The notes: generated by a model from the letters alone, not told the origin. Positions 52,297 to 61,752 are shown, counted from the first letter of the stretch. The stretch: 64,000 nt of DNA from Bacillota bacterium (GCA_023400055.1 JAEXFN010000009.1:1-64000), one strand, 5' to 3'. Numbers and translations are program-made.

Positions 52297-53220
52297 TCAG
52301 GGCAGCTTGTTCCCGGCGGCCCGGTAGATCTCGTACCATTCCGGCCGGCTGAGGACCACGCCGGAAGCCCGGCAGATATCCTTGATGCGGCCGGCGTTGG
52401 TGGTGCCGACGATGGGCTGGATCTTGGCGGGGTGCCGCAGGATCCAGGCGATGGCGATGGCGGTGTTGGGCACGCCCTTGGCCGCCGCAATCTCATTGAT
52501 CTTCTGGTTCAGTTCCGGGAATTTGGGATTATCCAGGAAGACGCCCTCGAAGAAGCCGTATTGAAAGGGCGACCAGGCCTGGATGGTGATGTCCTTGAGG
52601 CGGCAGTAGTCCAGGATGCTGCCGTCGCGGTCGACGGAACGGTCGATCTGCATATTGACGTTGATGCCGGCGTCGATCATCCCGGTGTTGGTGATGCTCA
52701 GCTGCAGCTGGTTGATGATCAGTTTTTGATCGAGGTACTTGCTGAGCAACTCAATCTGCATCGGATTCTGGTTGCTGACGCCGAAATGTTTGACCTTGCC
52801 GCTGCGCTGGAGCAGGGTGAAGGCTTCGGCGACCTCTTCCGGCTCCACCAGGGCGTCGGGCCGGTGCAGCAGCAACACGTCCAGGTAGTCGGTACGCAAG
52901 CGCTTGAGGCTGCCTTCGACCGCTTCCAGGATGTGCGCCTTCGAAAAGTCAAAATACCCCTTCTGGATGCCGCATTTGCTCTGGAGGATCAGTTTTGCGC
53001 GGAGACCCGGGTTCGCGCCCAGGTCCAGCGCTTCGGCGAACCGTTCCTCGGCCTTGCCGCCGCTGTAGATGTCGGCATGATCGAAGAAATTGATGCCTTC
53101 GTCCAGCGCGGTGTGGAGCAAAGTCGCCGCGTCCGCTTTGGACAGTTCGGAGATTCTCATGCAGCCGAGCGAGATCTCGGACGCCTCGAGCGCGCCGTTC
53201 CCAATGCTGATCGTTTTCAT
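52297..53220 (-). CDS. Aldo/keto reductase (YdhF-like)
   Basis: A 307-residue TIM-barrel NADPH-dependent oxidoreductase. The catalytic tetrad is visible: Asp in FFDHADIYSGGK with Tyr, Lys in LILQSKCGI, and His in VLLLHRPDALVEPEEVAEAF; the coenzyme loop VGTTNAGRI is also present. This subgroup resembles E. coli YdhF. ATG at 53220 follows AAAGGGGTG. It lies 129 bases downstream of the epimerase gene, so it is probably in the same operon and under the MerR-type promoter at 54291. Confidence 0.9.
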   Translation of the reverse strand: MKTISIGNGALEASEISLGCMRISELSKADAATLLHTALDEGINFFDHADIYSGGKAEERFAEALDLGANPGLRAKLILQSKCGIQKGYFDFSKAHILEAVEGSLKRLRTDYLDVLLLHRPDALVEPEEVAEAFTLLQRSGKVKHFGVSNQNPMQIELLSKYLDQKLIINQLQLSITNTGMIDAGINVNMQIDRSVDRDGSILDYCRLKDITIQAWSPFQYGFFEGVFLDNPKFPELNQKINEIAAAKGVPNTAIAIAWILRHPAKIQPIVGTTNAGRIKDICRASGVVLSRPEWYEIYRAAGNKLP

Positions 53221-53349
53221 CAAAAACACCCCTTTCAAGATTTCAACGGCAAGGACATTCGGTCCTGGCCGATAGGATACGGGAAAGAGCGGACCGCCTG
53301 GGCGCTTTCGCAAATGCAGCGCTCGAAGCAGGTCCGGGACAACGCCGCC

Positions 53350-54201
53350 TCAGGGTTGGACATAATCGCGCCAGGAATGGACCGGCTGCCAGTTCAACAC
53401 GCGCTTGATCTTCTTGTTGCTCAGCAGGGTGTTGAAATTGTCCAGCGGCTCGCGGATGTCGGTCACCTCGGGGTAGCCGATATTCATCAGGGTCTCGCTC
53501 TTGATGTCCATGCTGGTGTCGTCGGCGGCCAGGTTGAGCACTACCGCGCCGAGGCCGTCGGCTTCGATGGCCAGCCGGCAGGCGACCGCGGCGTCGCGGG
53601 CGTCGATGTAACTCCACAGGATATTCTGGCGCTTGGTGGGGTCATGGATGAAAGCGGGGAAGTTCTTTTGGTACATTTCCGGCGCGATCACGTTGCCGAT
53701 CCGCAAGGTGACCACTTGCATCCCGGTGAGCCGGTTAAACATGGCGGCGGTTTCCTCGGCGACGATCTTCGACAGGCCGTAACTGTCCTGCGGCAGTTGC
53801 GGATGGTCCTCGTCGATCGGCACATACTGCGGCACCAGGCGGTGTTTGGCGAAGACGATGCCGTAGGACGATTCGCTGGAGGCCACGACCGCCTTGCCGA
53901 TGCCCAGTCCGGCGGCGGCCTGCAGGATGTTGTAGGTGGCCATCACATTGTTTTGGAAGGTGACCTCGTTGGGATGGTTGTAGGCGACCGGGATCGCCGC
54001 CAGATGGACCACGGCGTCGGCCCCGGCCAGCACGCCGTAGCATTCGCCCAGATTCTGCAGGTTCACCGTGACGTGCTTGACATCGGGGTTTTTGGGTTTG
54101 ACCTGATCGGCATTGACGACTTCATAGCCGGATGCCAAGAAATGTTCGAGCACCGAAGTGCCCAGCCGGCCGCTGCCGCCGGTGACTACGACTTTTTGCA
54201 A
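53350..54201 (-). CDS. NAD-dependent epimerase/dehydratase family protein
   Basis: A 283-residue extended short-chain dehydrogenase. The N-terminal Rossmann motif is VVVTGGSGRLGTSVLEHF; the active site shows SSESSYG and the Y-x3-K motif in DSYGLSKIVAEE. The sequence resembles UDP-sugar epimerases and uronate dehydrogenases, but the substrate is not fixed. TTG at 54201 with GAGGTG upstream gives the natural Rossmann start. It heads the operon controlled from 54291-54321. Confidence 0.87.
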   Translation of the reverse strand: MQKVVVTGGSGRLGTSVLEHFLASGYEVVNADQVKPKNPDVKHVTVNLQNLGECYGVLAGADAVVHLAAIPVAYNHPNEVTFQNNVMATYNILQAAAGLGIGKAVVASSESSYGIVFAKHRLVPQYVPIDEDHPQLPQDSYGLSKIVAEETAAMFNRLTGMQVVTLRIGNVIAPEMYQKNFPAFIHDPTKRQNILWSYIDARDAAVACRLAIEADGLGAVVLNLAADDTSMDIKSETLMNIGYPEVTDIREPLDNFNTLLSNKKIKRVLNWQPVHSWRDYVQP

Positions 54202-54290
54202 ATGAAACACCTCGCTCCAAAATGTTCGAAAATGCGTCAATCCCCATGAATGCAAGGATCGTTCGAATATTAACCAAAGATTACATTTGG

Positions 54291-54321
54291 ATTGTATACC
54301 TTGGAGTATGCTATAAGTCAA
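54291..54321 (-). promoter_or_regulatory. MerR-type promoter (19-bp spacer) of the epimerase operon
   Basis: On the minus strand TTGACT, a 19-base spacer and TACAAT. The spacer holds the imperfect dyad CTTGGAGTATGCTATAAG (plus-strand 54300-54317). A 19-base spacer with a central dyad is the hallmark of promoters activated by MerR proteins. The MerR gene at 54507 is divergent from it. The gap 54202-54506 holds this promoter and the merR ribosome site. Confidence 0.8.
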
Positions 54322-54506
54322 TAGCCGTTTTGAACCCGCATCTGGCTGGGGAAATTCATCCAGGCGACGGGCCGCGCCGGAGCGGGAAGGGGTTATGAAT
54401 TTCAGCAGGAAAACATTGTGGGGCTTGCTTTCCGGTGGGCGCTTGGGTATATAATGGAGATGAATGCAATGAAATGATTCAACAATATGAAGTAGGGAGT
54501 ATGGTC

Positions 54507-54902
54507 ATGGGATACAGTATCAAAGCGATGTCCGAGAAGGTCGGGCTGACCGAGTACACGCTCCGTTATTACGAGCGGGAGGGCTTGCTGCCCGGGATCG
54601 AACGGGATGAGAACGGCAACCGCAACTTCAGCGATCAGGACCTGGAATTGATCGGCTTGATCTGTTGCCTGCGCAATACCGGCATGTCGCTCACCGCGAT
54701 CAAACGTTTCGTCGCCCTCGCCCAGGAGGACGCGACCATCAGCGTCCGCAAACAGATGCTGCTCGAACAGAAACAGGTCATCGAGCAGAAGATCCAGCAG
54801 TTCAAGAAGTATGCCCTGAAGATCGACAAGAAGATCGCCTGTTACGAGGAGCTCGAAAAGAACGGCGGAGCGGATCGCCGCGGTTCCGCCTCCAGTTGTT
54901 GA
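54507..54902 (+). CDS. MerR family transcriptional regulator (AdhR/YhdM-like)
   Basis: A 131-residue MerR regulator. The winged-helix domain is YSIKAMSEKVGLTEYTLRYYEREGLLP, then RNFSDQDLELIGLICCLRNTGMSL, typical of the AdhR-like group that responds to aldehydes or other electrophiles. A long coiled-coil dimer helix follows (about 83-120). Cysteines occur near residue 53 and at C107-C124 region positions, including the last residue. ATG at 54507 has GTAGGGAG seven bases upstream. It is divergent from the epimerase operon, whose promoter carries its probable operator. Confidence 0.9.
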   Translation: MGYSIKAMSEKVGLTEYTLRYYEREGLLPGIERDENGNRNFSDQDLELIGLICCLRNTGMSLTAIKRFVALAQEDATISVRKQMLLEQKQVIEQKIQQFKKYALKIDKKIACYEELEKNGGADRRGSASSC

Positions 54903-54959
54903 ATGAATCATCGCGCGGCGGATCCTCAAAAAATCAAAAAATGGTTCGGAAATTAAAAT

Positions 54960-55200
54960 AACCAGCCCGATAAGCGAATTATCAAACCCGATAATTTGTT
55001 TTTTGATCATGATAAATAAAATTCCGATCCGGAGAATTGAATCATTGATCCGGAGAATCAAATTTCCGATCCGAATAATTTGTTCTTCGATCCGGATAAT
55101 TGATTTTCCGATCACGATAATCTATTTTTTGATCTGAATAATTAATTTTCCGATCACGATAAATAAAATATCGATCTGAATAATTAAAATATCCGGATCG
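54960..55200. repeat. 21-bp tandem array with CCGATCCGGA/GATAAT core (array F)
   Basis: About eleven 21-base units of the form TTTCCGATCCGGATAATTGA and variants (CCGATAATTTG, TGATCATGATAAATA, CCGATCACGATAA). The GATAA or AATAAT core recurs at 21-base steps from about 54969 to 55179. The composition is much richer in A+T than neighbouring genes. It takes up half of the gap 54903-55373; the remainder shows no clear feature besides the site before 55374. Confidence 0.85.
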
Positions 55201-55373
55201 AAATTACAATTTCGGACGATAAAATAACAATGATGGTTCAAATGGTGAAAATGTTCCGGATGAAAAATTATAAGCCAAAGTATGCGAATGACATTTTGAT
55301 AAGCGCTGTTACAATTATTTGAGTTTCGGATGGAATGAAAATGAGCGGCAGCACGATATAAACTGAGGACGGG

Positions 55374-56330
55374 ATGATCATGGCAATTAGACGCGACAAG
55401 GTCGTGGTGGTGGGCGCGGGGGCCGTGGGTTCCACCGTGGCTTTCAACCTGGTGGTGCAGGGGATTTGTGACAATTTGGTAATGATCGATATCAACCGGG
55501 ACAAGGCGTGGGCGGAGGCCACCGACCTGCAGCATTCCCTGGCGTATACCAACCGCAACATGAGTGTCAAGGACGGCGATTATTCGGACTGCGGCGACGC
55601 CGATATTGTGGTCATCGCGGCGGCGCTGCCCTTCGCGAAGGGGCAGACCCGGCTGGATCTGACTGAAAAAGCGGCCGGCATCATCAAAAGCATCGTCGCT
55701 CCGGTGATGGCCGGCGGCTTTCAGGGGATCTTCATCGTGATCACCAACCCGGTGGATGTGATGGCCTACTATACGTATAAGCTTTCCGGCCTGCCGTCCA
55801 ACCGGGTGATCGGCACTGGCACGGCGCTGGATTCGGCGCGTTTGAAATACTATATCGCCAATGTAATGGACGTGGATCCCCGGAGCGTACAGGCGTTATG
55901 CCTCGGCGAACACGGCGATTCCCAGGTCATCCCGTGGAGCCTGGTCACCGTGGGCGGCAAGAATTTCCTCGACATTATCGAGGATAACCCGGAAAGGCTC
56001 CAGGGCATCGCGATCGACGAGATCTCCCATAACACCTCCTTCATCTCCTACAAGGTGATGAACGCCAAAGGCGCGACTACCTTCGGCATCGCCGCGACCG
56101 CGGTGGAGATCATCAAGGCAGTCTTGAACGACGAGAGCAAGGTCCTGCCGGTCTCGGCCATGCTGCGAGGAGAATTCGGCGAATCCGACGTCTTCGCCGG
56201 CGTCCCGGCCGTGCTGAACGGCGACGGCGTGAAGGAACTGGTGGAATGCCGGCTTTCGCAACGGGAGATGGCCGAGTTTAAGCGGTCGATCGCGATTATC
56301 CGCGAGTATCAGGGGAAGTTTGGAAGCTGA
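55374..56330 (+). CDS. L-lactate/2-hydroxyacid dehydrogenase family protein
   Basis: A 318-residue LDH/MDH-family enzyme. The NAD motif is VVGAGAVGSTVAF; catalytic His is in GEHGDSQ, the substrate-binding Arg in LDSARLKYY and the loop Arg is R93 in GQTRLDL. At the position of Gln102, which selects lactate (Arg selects malate), it has Phe87 (LPFAKGQTR). That favours a more hydrophobic 2-keto acid, as in hydroxyisocaproate dehydrogenases. ATG at 55374 has GAGGACGGG upstream. Confidence 0.87.
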   Translation: MIMAIRRDKVVVVGAGAVGSTVAFNLVVQGICDNLVMIDINRDKAWAEATDLQHSLAYTNRNMSVKDGDYSDCGDADIVVIAAALPFAKGQTRLDLTEKAAGIIKSIVAPVMAGGFQGIFIVITNPVDVMAYYTYKLSGLPSNRVIGTGTALDSARLKYYIANVMDVDPRSVQALCLGEHGDSQVIPWSLVTVGGKNFLDIIEDNPERLQGIAIDEISHNTSFISYKVMNAKGATTFGIAATAVEIIKAVLNDESKVLPVSAMLRGEFGESDVFAGVPAVLNGDGVKELVECRLSQREMAEFKRSIAIIREYQGKFGS

Positions 56331-56547
56331 TTTAACCGCGCCAGTCGCGGGGCTTCAAACCCGCGAACCGATCGAAATAACGGATTTCCGATCGTCCCCG
56401 ACGATTTTCTTATTATAAAAATCGCAATATCGCCGATAAATATCTCGGAAGATTTTTTTGTCTTGCCCGATATTGCAGGTAACGCCATTATTGCCGCGCG
56501 CTGTATCAAGCTGAAAATAAGCGCGGCACTTCATAGAGGTTCATCCA

Positions 56548-57477
56548 ATGAGTTCAATCAGCGATGTCGATCACGCGGCCTTTTTTCCGATAAAGATCGA
56601 CCAAAATACGGCTCCCGACAACCGGGATTCCAGCGTTCAACCGGCCAACGCTTCCGCCGCGGAACGTTTGAATTTCGAGCGGGTATTGCAAGCGTTTCTG
56701 ATGGATCAGGCAACGGCGGGGGACGCGCAAAGTAACAGCGGAGATCCGCTGTTATCATTATTAATGCTGAATCAAAACGGCGGCAATGGACCGCAGGGAG
56801 CAGCTTCCACGCTCCAAGCCAGCTTGCTTGCACAATATTTGGGCCAGGGCGATGCCGCGTTAGCCAAATACGGGCTGACCGTAAACAATTTGCGGCAGTT
56901 ATCCGGCGTGGGAGCGGTCGGGGAGGGCGCCGCGCAAAGCGCGGGTGGCATTTTCGATGGCACAAGCCTAGGAGTCAATCCGACCAAACGGGAAGTTATG
57001 GATTATATCGCGGCGCAATGCCGGATGATCGGGATCCCGCCTCAGCTGGGACTGGCCACCGCCGCCACCGAAAGCAGCATGACCCAGTTCGCCAAGGACG
57101 GGAGCGCCTATCGCGGCGTCAATTCCGACTCGGCCGATTGGGGCATCATGCAGATCAATGATAAAGCGTGGGGCGACGCCTTCGATCTGGATCGGCTCAA
57201 GTCGGACTGGCAATATAACGTCCGGGCCGGCTTGCAGATATTAAAGAACGAGTATGAGCTGGCCCTCAAGAACAACGAGGCCAATAAGGGCGGCAACAGC
57301 GCCGTCCAGAACCTGTCCCGGGCGGCTTATTCGGGCTATAACGCCGGGGGCAAGACCCAGTGGCGTTACCGCACGCCCATCGCCAGCGCGCCCCGGACCG
57401 AACCGTACGGCCCGTTGAGCAACGATGGCTACGACCTGCGGGATCTGCGCTTCTGGCATTTTTACCAGCAGTTCTGA
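56548..57477 (+). CDS. Lytic transglycosylase (SLT domain) protein
   Basis: A 309-residue protein with a low-complexity N-terminal region (about 1-150) and a C-terminal Slt-type lysozyme domain. The catalytic Glu is in LATAATESSMTQF; DWGIMQIND, YNVRAGLQIL and AAYSGYNAGG are the remaining SLT motifs. No signal peptide is seen, so it may leave the cell by another route, such as the flagellar or phage-like pathways that use signal-less muramidases. ATG at 56548 has AGAGGTTC upstream. Confidence 0.85.
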   Translation: MSSISDVDHAAFFPIKIDQNTAPDNRDSSVQPANASAAERLNFERVLQAFLMDQATAGDAQSNSGDPLLSLLMLNQNGGNGPQGAASTLQASLLAQYLGQGDAALAKYGLTVNNLRQLSGVGAVGEGAAQSAGGIFDGTSLGVNPTKREVMDYIAAQCRMIGIPPQLGLATAATESSMTQFAKDGSAYRGVNSDSADWGIMQINDKAWGDAFDLDRLKSDWQYNVRAGLQILKNEYELALKNNEANKGGNSAVQNLSRAAYSGYNAGGKTQWRYRTPIASAPRTEPYGPLSNDGYDLRDLRFWHFYQQF

Positions 57478-57536
57478 CGGGACTCATCGCGCGGCACGAT
57501 TTCTATCATGAGACAGGGTTTGAGGCGCCGCTAAGT

Positions 57537-58361
57537 TCAAGGGCAAGAAATTTGCGGCAGGTATTTTTTAAGCGCTGCGGCCACACCATCTTCATCATTG
57601 GAAAGGGTTACGGCGGCGGCCGAAAGTTTCACCCGCTCCGGCGCATTGCCCATCGCAATGCCCAGACCCGCGAATTCCAGCATATCCAGATCATTATAGT
57701 TATCGCCGATGGCCATGATCTCGGAGCGACGGATCGCCAGTTTCCAGCGTAAAAATTCAATGGCCGAAGTTTTCGAGGCGCTTTGGGGCATGACCTCCAA
57801 ATAGGTGGGTTTTGAAGGATAGATATTCAAAGCGCCGGAGAATTGGGCTTGGAGCCTTTTTTCTAAGCGGTGAACGGCATCGGGGTCGGCCATATATAAA
57901 ATTTTGTTCGGTCCGCTATTTTCTGCTGCCCAGCGCTGCAACAAATCCTCGCACTTCACGACACGCGGCGCAATATTTGTGATGGCGCTTTCTCCTTCCG
58001 TCCATGGATCGCTCTCCGCGATAAACCATTCGTCCCCCTGGTAGAGGCTCATATGTACGCCGCTCGCCCGCGCCATGTCATAGGCTTGTTTAACCTGCGC
58101 AAGCCCTATCGTTTGGTTGAATAAAATACCGGTTGCATGATCCATCACTAAAGCGCCGCTGTAACAGATGATAGGTTGGCTGATATTCAGTTCCTGCTGC
58201 AAAAAACGGATTCCTTTCGGCATTCGCGCCGAAACCAAGATGACGGGAGTTCCTTTTTCAGCGACCCGTTGCACCATCTCTTTGGTGCTTTGAGAGATTT
58301 GATGCTGGGAATTGAGCAATGTTCCATCGATATCCAAACAGATCATCTTGAATTGCTCCAT
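57537..58361 (-). CDS. Cof-type HAD-superfamily phosphatase
   Basis: A 274-residue HAD IIB hydrolase. Motif I is CLDIDGTLLNS with the nucleophile Asp, motif II VILVSARM, motif III Lys in SKTSAIEFL and motif IV MAIGDNYNDLDMLEFAG. These enzymes dephosphorylate sugar phosphates, flavin or PLP phosphates; which one is not decided. ATG at 58361 follows GGGAGGGAAA. It is convergent with the transglycosylase gene. Confidence 0.92.
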   Translation of the reverse strand: MEQFKMICLDIDGTLLNSQHQISQSTKEMVQRVAEKGTPVILVSARMPKGIRFLQQELNISQPIICYSGALVMDHATGILFNQTIGLAQVKQAYDMARASGVHMSLYQGDEWFIAESDPWTEGESAITNIAPRVVKCEDLLQRWAAENSGPNKILYMADPDAVHRLEKRLQAQFSGALNIYPSKPTYLEVMPQSASKTSAIEFLRWKLAIRRSEIMAIGDNYNDLDMLEFAGLGIAMGNAPERVKLSAAAVTLSNDEDGVAAALKKYLPQISCP

Positions 58362-58518
58362 ATTTTTCCCTCCCGGCAGGATCTCAACGCCATATTAGCG
58401 AATTGCATAATTACCCATAAAGTATTGTATCATTGATAACCATTATTTTGAAGCAATAACGCCAAACTTCACGGGGTAGAGTTACTGACCCGGAGGGGTT
58501 AAATCTTTATAAAAACAA

Positions 58519-58547
58519 TTGGGATTTGCTTTATGATAAAATATAAT
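58519..58547 (+). promoter_or_regulatory. Promoter of the ABC exporter gene
   Basis: TTGGGA at 58519-58524, a 17-base spacer and TATAAT at 58542-58547, about 65 bases before the ATG at 58612. Confidence 0.7.
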
Positions 58548-58611
58548 CACATTGGAAAACATTATCCAACGGATGATGTTTTCTGGAGTTCAATCTTCTG
58601 GAGGCTTGGTA

Positions 58612-60360
58612 ATGTCGATTCTCAAAAAGTTTATGAGCTATTATAAGCCGTACCGTGGTTTTTTTTACACCGATATGGCCTGCGCCCTGGTCCTGTCAGC
58701 GATCGATGTGGCGTTTCCCCAGATCTTATACTTTCTGACCCGCGATCTTTATACCCGCGGGGCGGCCGCGATCCTGAGCAAGCTGGGGTTGATCGGCGCG
58801 GTGCTGATCGTTATGTATCTGGTGCGCTTCGGCTGCCAGTACTATATCACTTCCTGGGGGCATGTGATGGGCGCGCGCATGGAAAGCGACATGCGCCAGG
58901 ATCTGTTCGACCATTATCAACGGCTTTCTTTTTCTTATTATGATCGCAACAACACCGGCGAGATGATGTCCAAGCTGGTCTCCGACCTCTTTGACGTCTC
59001 CGAGCTGGCCCACCACGGGCCGGAGAACATCTTCATCTCGGCGCTGAAGATCTTCGGTTCCTTCGCCCTGCTGATGCTGATCAACGTCAAAATGACCCTG
59101 ATTCTGTTCGTCATCACGCTGCTGATGGGGATCTTCAGTTTCCAGCAGAACCGCAAAATGCGATCGATCTTCATGGAGAACCGCCGCAAGATCGCCAAGG
59201 TCAACTCGCGGGTCCAGGACAGCCTCTCCGGCATCCGGGTGGTCAAGTCCTTCGCCAACGAGGAACTGGAACGCGAAAAATTCTGCAGCAGCAATCTAGA
59301 GTTCCTGGACACCAAGGAAGACAGCTATCGCATCATGGGGAGCTTCCAGGCGGGGAACGCTATGTTTCAGGGCCTGCTTTATACCACGGTCCTGGTGAGC
59401 GGGGGCTTTTTCATTGCCCAGGGCACGCTGCGGGTCACCGATTTGGCGGTCTACGCGTTGTATATCGGGATCTTTATGAACCCCATCGATGTGCTGATCA
59501 ACTTCACCGAGCAGTTTCAGAAAGGCTATTCCGGGTTTAAACGTTTTCTGGAGGTGGTCAACACCGAGCCGGAGATCCTCGACAAGCCGGACGCCGTGGA
59601 GCTGACCGAGGCGAAAGGGGAGATCGTTTACCAGGATGTCTCCTTCCAATATGATGAAACCACGGAAGTCCTGAACCAGGTGAACCTGACCATTACCGCA
59701 GGGAAAACCGTGGCGCTGGTCGGTCCGTCCGGCGGCGGCAAGACCACGCTCTGTTCGCTGTTGCCCCGTTTCTACGACGTCACCGGCGGAGCGGTACTCA
59801 TCGACGGCCAGGATGTGCGGGACCTCACCCTGAAATCGCTGCGCCGCGCCATCGGCATTGTGCAGCAGGACGTGTACATGTTCGCGGGCACGGCGCGCGA
59901 GAATATCGCCTACGGCAAGCCCGACGCCAGCGCCGCCGAGATCATCGAGGCGGCCAAGAATGCCAACATCCACGACTTCATCATGAGCCTCCCGGACGGT
60001 TACGACAGTTATGTCGGCGAGCGCGGCACGCGCCTGTCCGGCGGCCAGAAGCAACGGCTGGCCATCGCCCGGGTCTTTTTGAAGAACCCGCGGATCCTGA
60101 TCCTGGATGAAGCCACTTCGGCCCTGGATAACGAGAGCGAGCGTTATATCCAGGCCTCGCTGGAACGGCTGGCGCGCGGCCGCACCACCATCGTGGTCGC
60201 CCACCGGCTCAGCACCATCCGCAACGCCGACGAGATCGTCGTCATCAACCATGGCGGCATCGCCGAGCGCGGCAACCATGAGGAATTGCTCGGCCGGAAC
60301 GGCCTGTACGCCAAGTATTACAACATGCAGTTTGAGGGGTTGGAAGAATTGGCTGAGTAG
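58612..60360 (+). CDS. ABC exporter half-transporter (MsbA/BmrA-like)
   Basis: A 582-residue fusion of six membrane segments (about residues 1-320) with an ATPase domain. Walker A is GPSGGGKTTLC, the signature LSGGQKQRLAIARVF, Walker B ILILDEATSALD and the switch VVAHRLSTI. It should work as a homodimer, since no partner gene is adjacent. Substrates may be lipids or drugs; in a diderm with lpx genes an MsbA-like role is possible but unproven. ATG at 58612 follows CTGGAGG; the frame reaching back to 58552 overlaps the promoter region. Confidence 0.92.
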   Translation: MSILKKFMSYYKPYRGFFYTDMACALVLSAIDVAFPQILYFLTRDLYTRGAAAILSKLGLIGAVLIVMYLVRFGCQYYITSWGHVMGARMESDMRQDLFDHYQRLSFSYYDRNNTGEMMSKLVSDLFDVSELAHHGPENIFISALKIFGSFALLMLINVKMTLILFVITLLMGIFSFQQNRKMRSIFMENRRKIAKVNSRVQDSLSGIRVVKSFANEELEREKFCSSNLEFLDTKEDSYRIMGSFQAGNAMFQGLLYTTVLVSGGFFIAQGTLRVTDLAVYALYIGIFMNPIDVLINFTEQFQKGYSGFKRFLEVVNTEPEILDKPDAVELTEAKGEIVYQDVSFQYDETTEVLNQVNLTITAGKTVALVGPSGGGKTTLCSLLPRFYDVTGGAVLIDGQDVRDLTLKSLRRAIGIVQQDVYMFAGTARENIAYGKPDASAAEIIEAAKNANIHDFIMSLPDGYDSYVGERGTRLSGGQKQRLAIARVFLKNPRILILDEATSALDNESERYIQASLERLARGRTTIVVAHRLSTIRNADEIVVINHGGIAERGNHEELLGRNGLYAKYYNMQFEGLEELAE

Positions 60361-60460
60361 CGCCGGACTGTTTATCGTCGGGCCGCGCTCTGAACCGATA
60401 TACCTTGAAAAAACTTCGTTTGATACGGAGTTTTTCTATATTCCATTTTGGTTAAAGCCC

Positions 60461-60491
60461 TTGCCTTGGAGTGGGCTATAAGCGGTATGAT
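60461..60491 (+). promoter_or_regulatory. MerR-type promoter (19-bp spacer) of an MFS gene
   Basis: TTGCCT at 60461-60466, a 19-base spacer and TATGAT at 60486-60491. The dyad CTTGGAGTGGGCTATAAG at 60465-60482 matches the dyad at 54300-54317 at 16 of 18 positions. The same MerR protein (54507) probably activates both. Confidence 0.78.
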
Positions 60492-60528
60492 TAAATGTAA
60501 AATACCATGAAACATAAAGGAGTTCCGG

Positions 60529-61734
60529 ATGCCGCTCCAGAACCATGAGGTTCCCCCATCCAAGCCCGCCTTGAATCACGGCTTGGTTTTAGTGATGGCG
60601 GTGACCTGCGCAATTACCTTGGCCAATTTATATTACATCCAGCCGCTCTTGGGAGAGATCGCCGCGACTTTTCGGGTGACCCAGGTAAGCGTGGGCTTTG
60701 TGGCGATGCTCACCCAAATCGGGTACGCCTTGGGCATGCTGTGCATTCTGCCCCTGGCGGATATCCGCGAGAAACGTTCCCTGATCATCGTCATGCTGCT
60801 CTGCGCGGCCTGTTCCCTGACGGTGATGTTTTTCGCGCCCAATATCCGCGTGGTTTCATTGGCCGCGTTTGCCATCGGCTTTACTTCGGTGGTGCCGCAG
60901 TTGATCGTCCCGCTCGCGGCGCAGCTGGCCGACCCCAAGGAACGGGGCAAGACCATCGGAACGGTCATGAGCGGCGCCTTGATCGGGATCTTGCTGTCGC
61001 GAACTTTCAGCGGTCTGATCGGGGAATATTGGGGCTGGCGCAACGTCTATCTGATCGCGGCGGGATTAATGCTCCTTCTCGCTGTCTCTTTGCGGAGGTT
61101 GCTCCCCTTGTGCCCGTCATTCTCGGCGCTGCGGTACGGGGAGTTGTTTCGCTCCATGGCAAAGCTGATCCAGACCCAGCCGGTGCTGAGGGAAGCCTCG
61201 CTCAACGGTGCGATGATCTTTGGCGCGTTCAGCGCCTTCTGGACCACGCTGGTCTTTCTATTGGCGAGTCCCCATTATCAGTTGGGTGCGGATGCCGCCG
61301 GACTGTTCGGATTGGTCGGAGTGACCGGAGCCGCGGCCGCCCCGATTGTGGGCCGGATCGCCGACCGCCGCAGCCCCCGATTTACGGTGGGCATCAGCAT
61401 CGTGATCATTGCAGTGGCCTATCTATGTTTTTGGCTGTTTGGATTCAAACTTTGGGGATTAATCAGCGGAGTCATCCTGCTCGATCTGGGGGTGCAGTCC
61501 GGCCAGGTCTCCAACCAGTCCCGGGTGTACGCGCTGGATGAAGCGGCCCGAAACCGGCTCAACACCGTCTACATGGTTTCGTACTTCATCGGGGGAGCGC
61601 TCGGCTCCTTCCTGGGCTCATACAACTATGCCCATTTCGGCTGGCCGGGGGTGTGCGCTCTGGGGCTCTTGACCCAGGTTATCGCGATTATCGTGCATCG
61701 CCAGAACAGGACGGTCCCAGTGCCATCCCACTGA
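60529..61734 (+). CDS. MFS transporter, DHA1-like
   Basis: A 401-residue permease with about 12 hydrophobic segments. Recognisable parts are LANLYYIQPLLGEIAATF after the first segment, MLCILPLADIREKRSLI (the loop 2-3 motif in variant form) and PIVGRIADRRSPRF in the middle. Relatives are annotated as drug or sugar efflux proteins. ATG at 60529 follows AAAGGAG. Its promoter is of the MerR type, so expression is likely induced with the epimerase/aldo-keto reductase operon. Confidence 0.9.
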   Translation: MPLQNHEVPPSKPALNHGLVLVMAVTCAITLANLYYIQPLLGEIAATFRVTQVSVGFVAMLTQIGYALGMLCILPLADIREKRSLIIVMLLCAACSLTVMFFAPNIRVVSLAAFAIGFTSVVPQLIVPLAAQLADPKERGKTIGTVMSGALIGILLSRTFSGLIGEYWGWRNVYLIAAGLMLLLAVSLRRLLPLCPSFSALRYGELFRSMAKLIQTQPVLREASLNGAMIFGAFSAFWTTLVFLLASPHYQLGADAAGLFGLVGVTGAAAAPIVGRIADRRSPRFTVGISIVIIAVAYLCFWLFGFKLWGLISGVILLDLGVQSGQVSNQSRVYALDEAARNRLNTVYMVSYFIGGALGSFLGSYNYAHFGWPGVCALGLLTQVIAIIVHRQNRTVPVPSH

Positions 61735-61752
61735 AACTTGTTAAGATTAACA

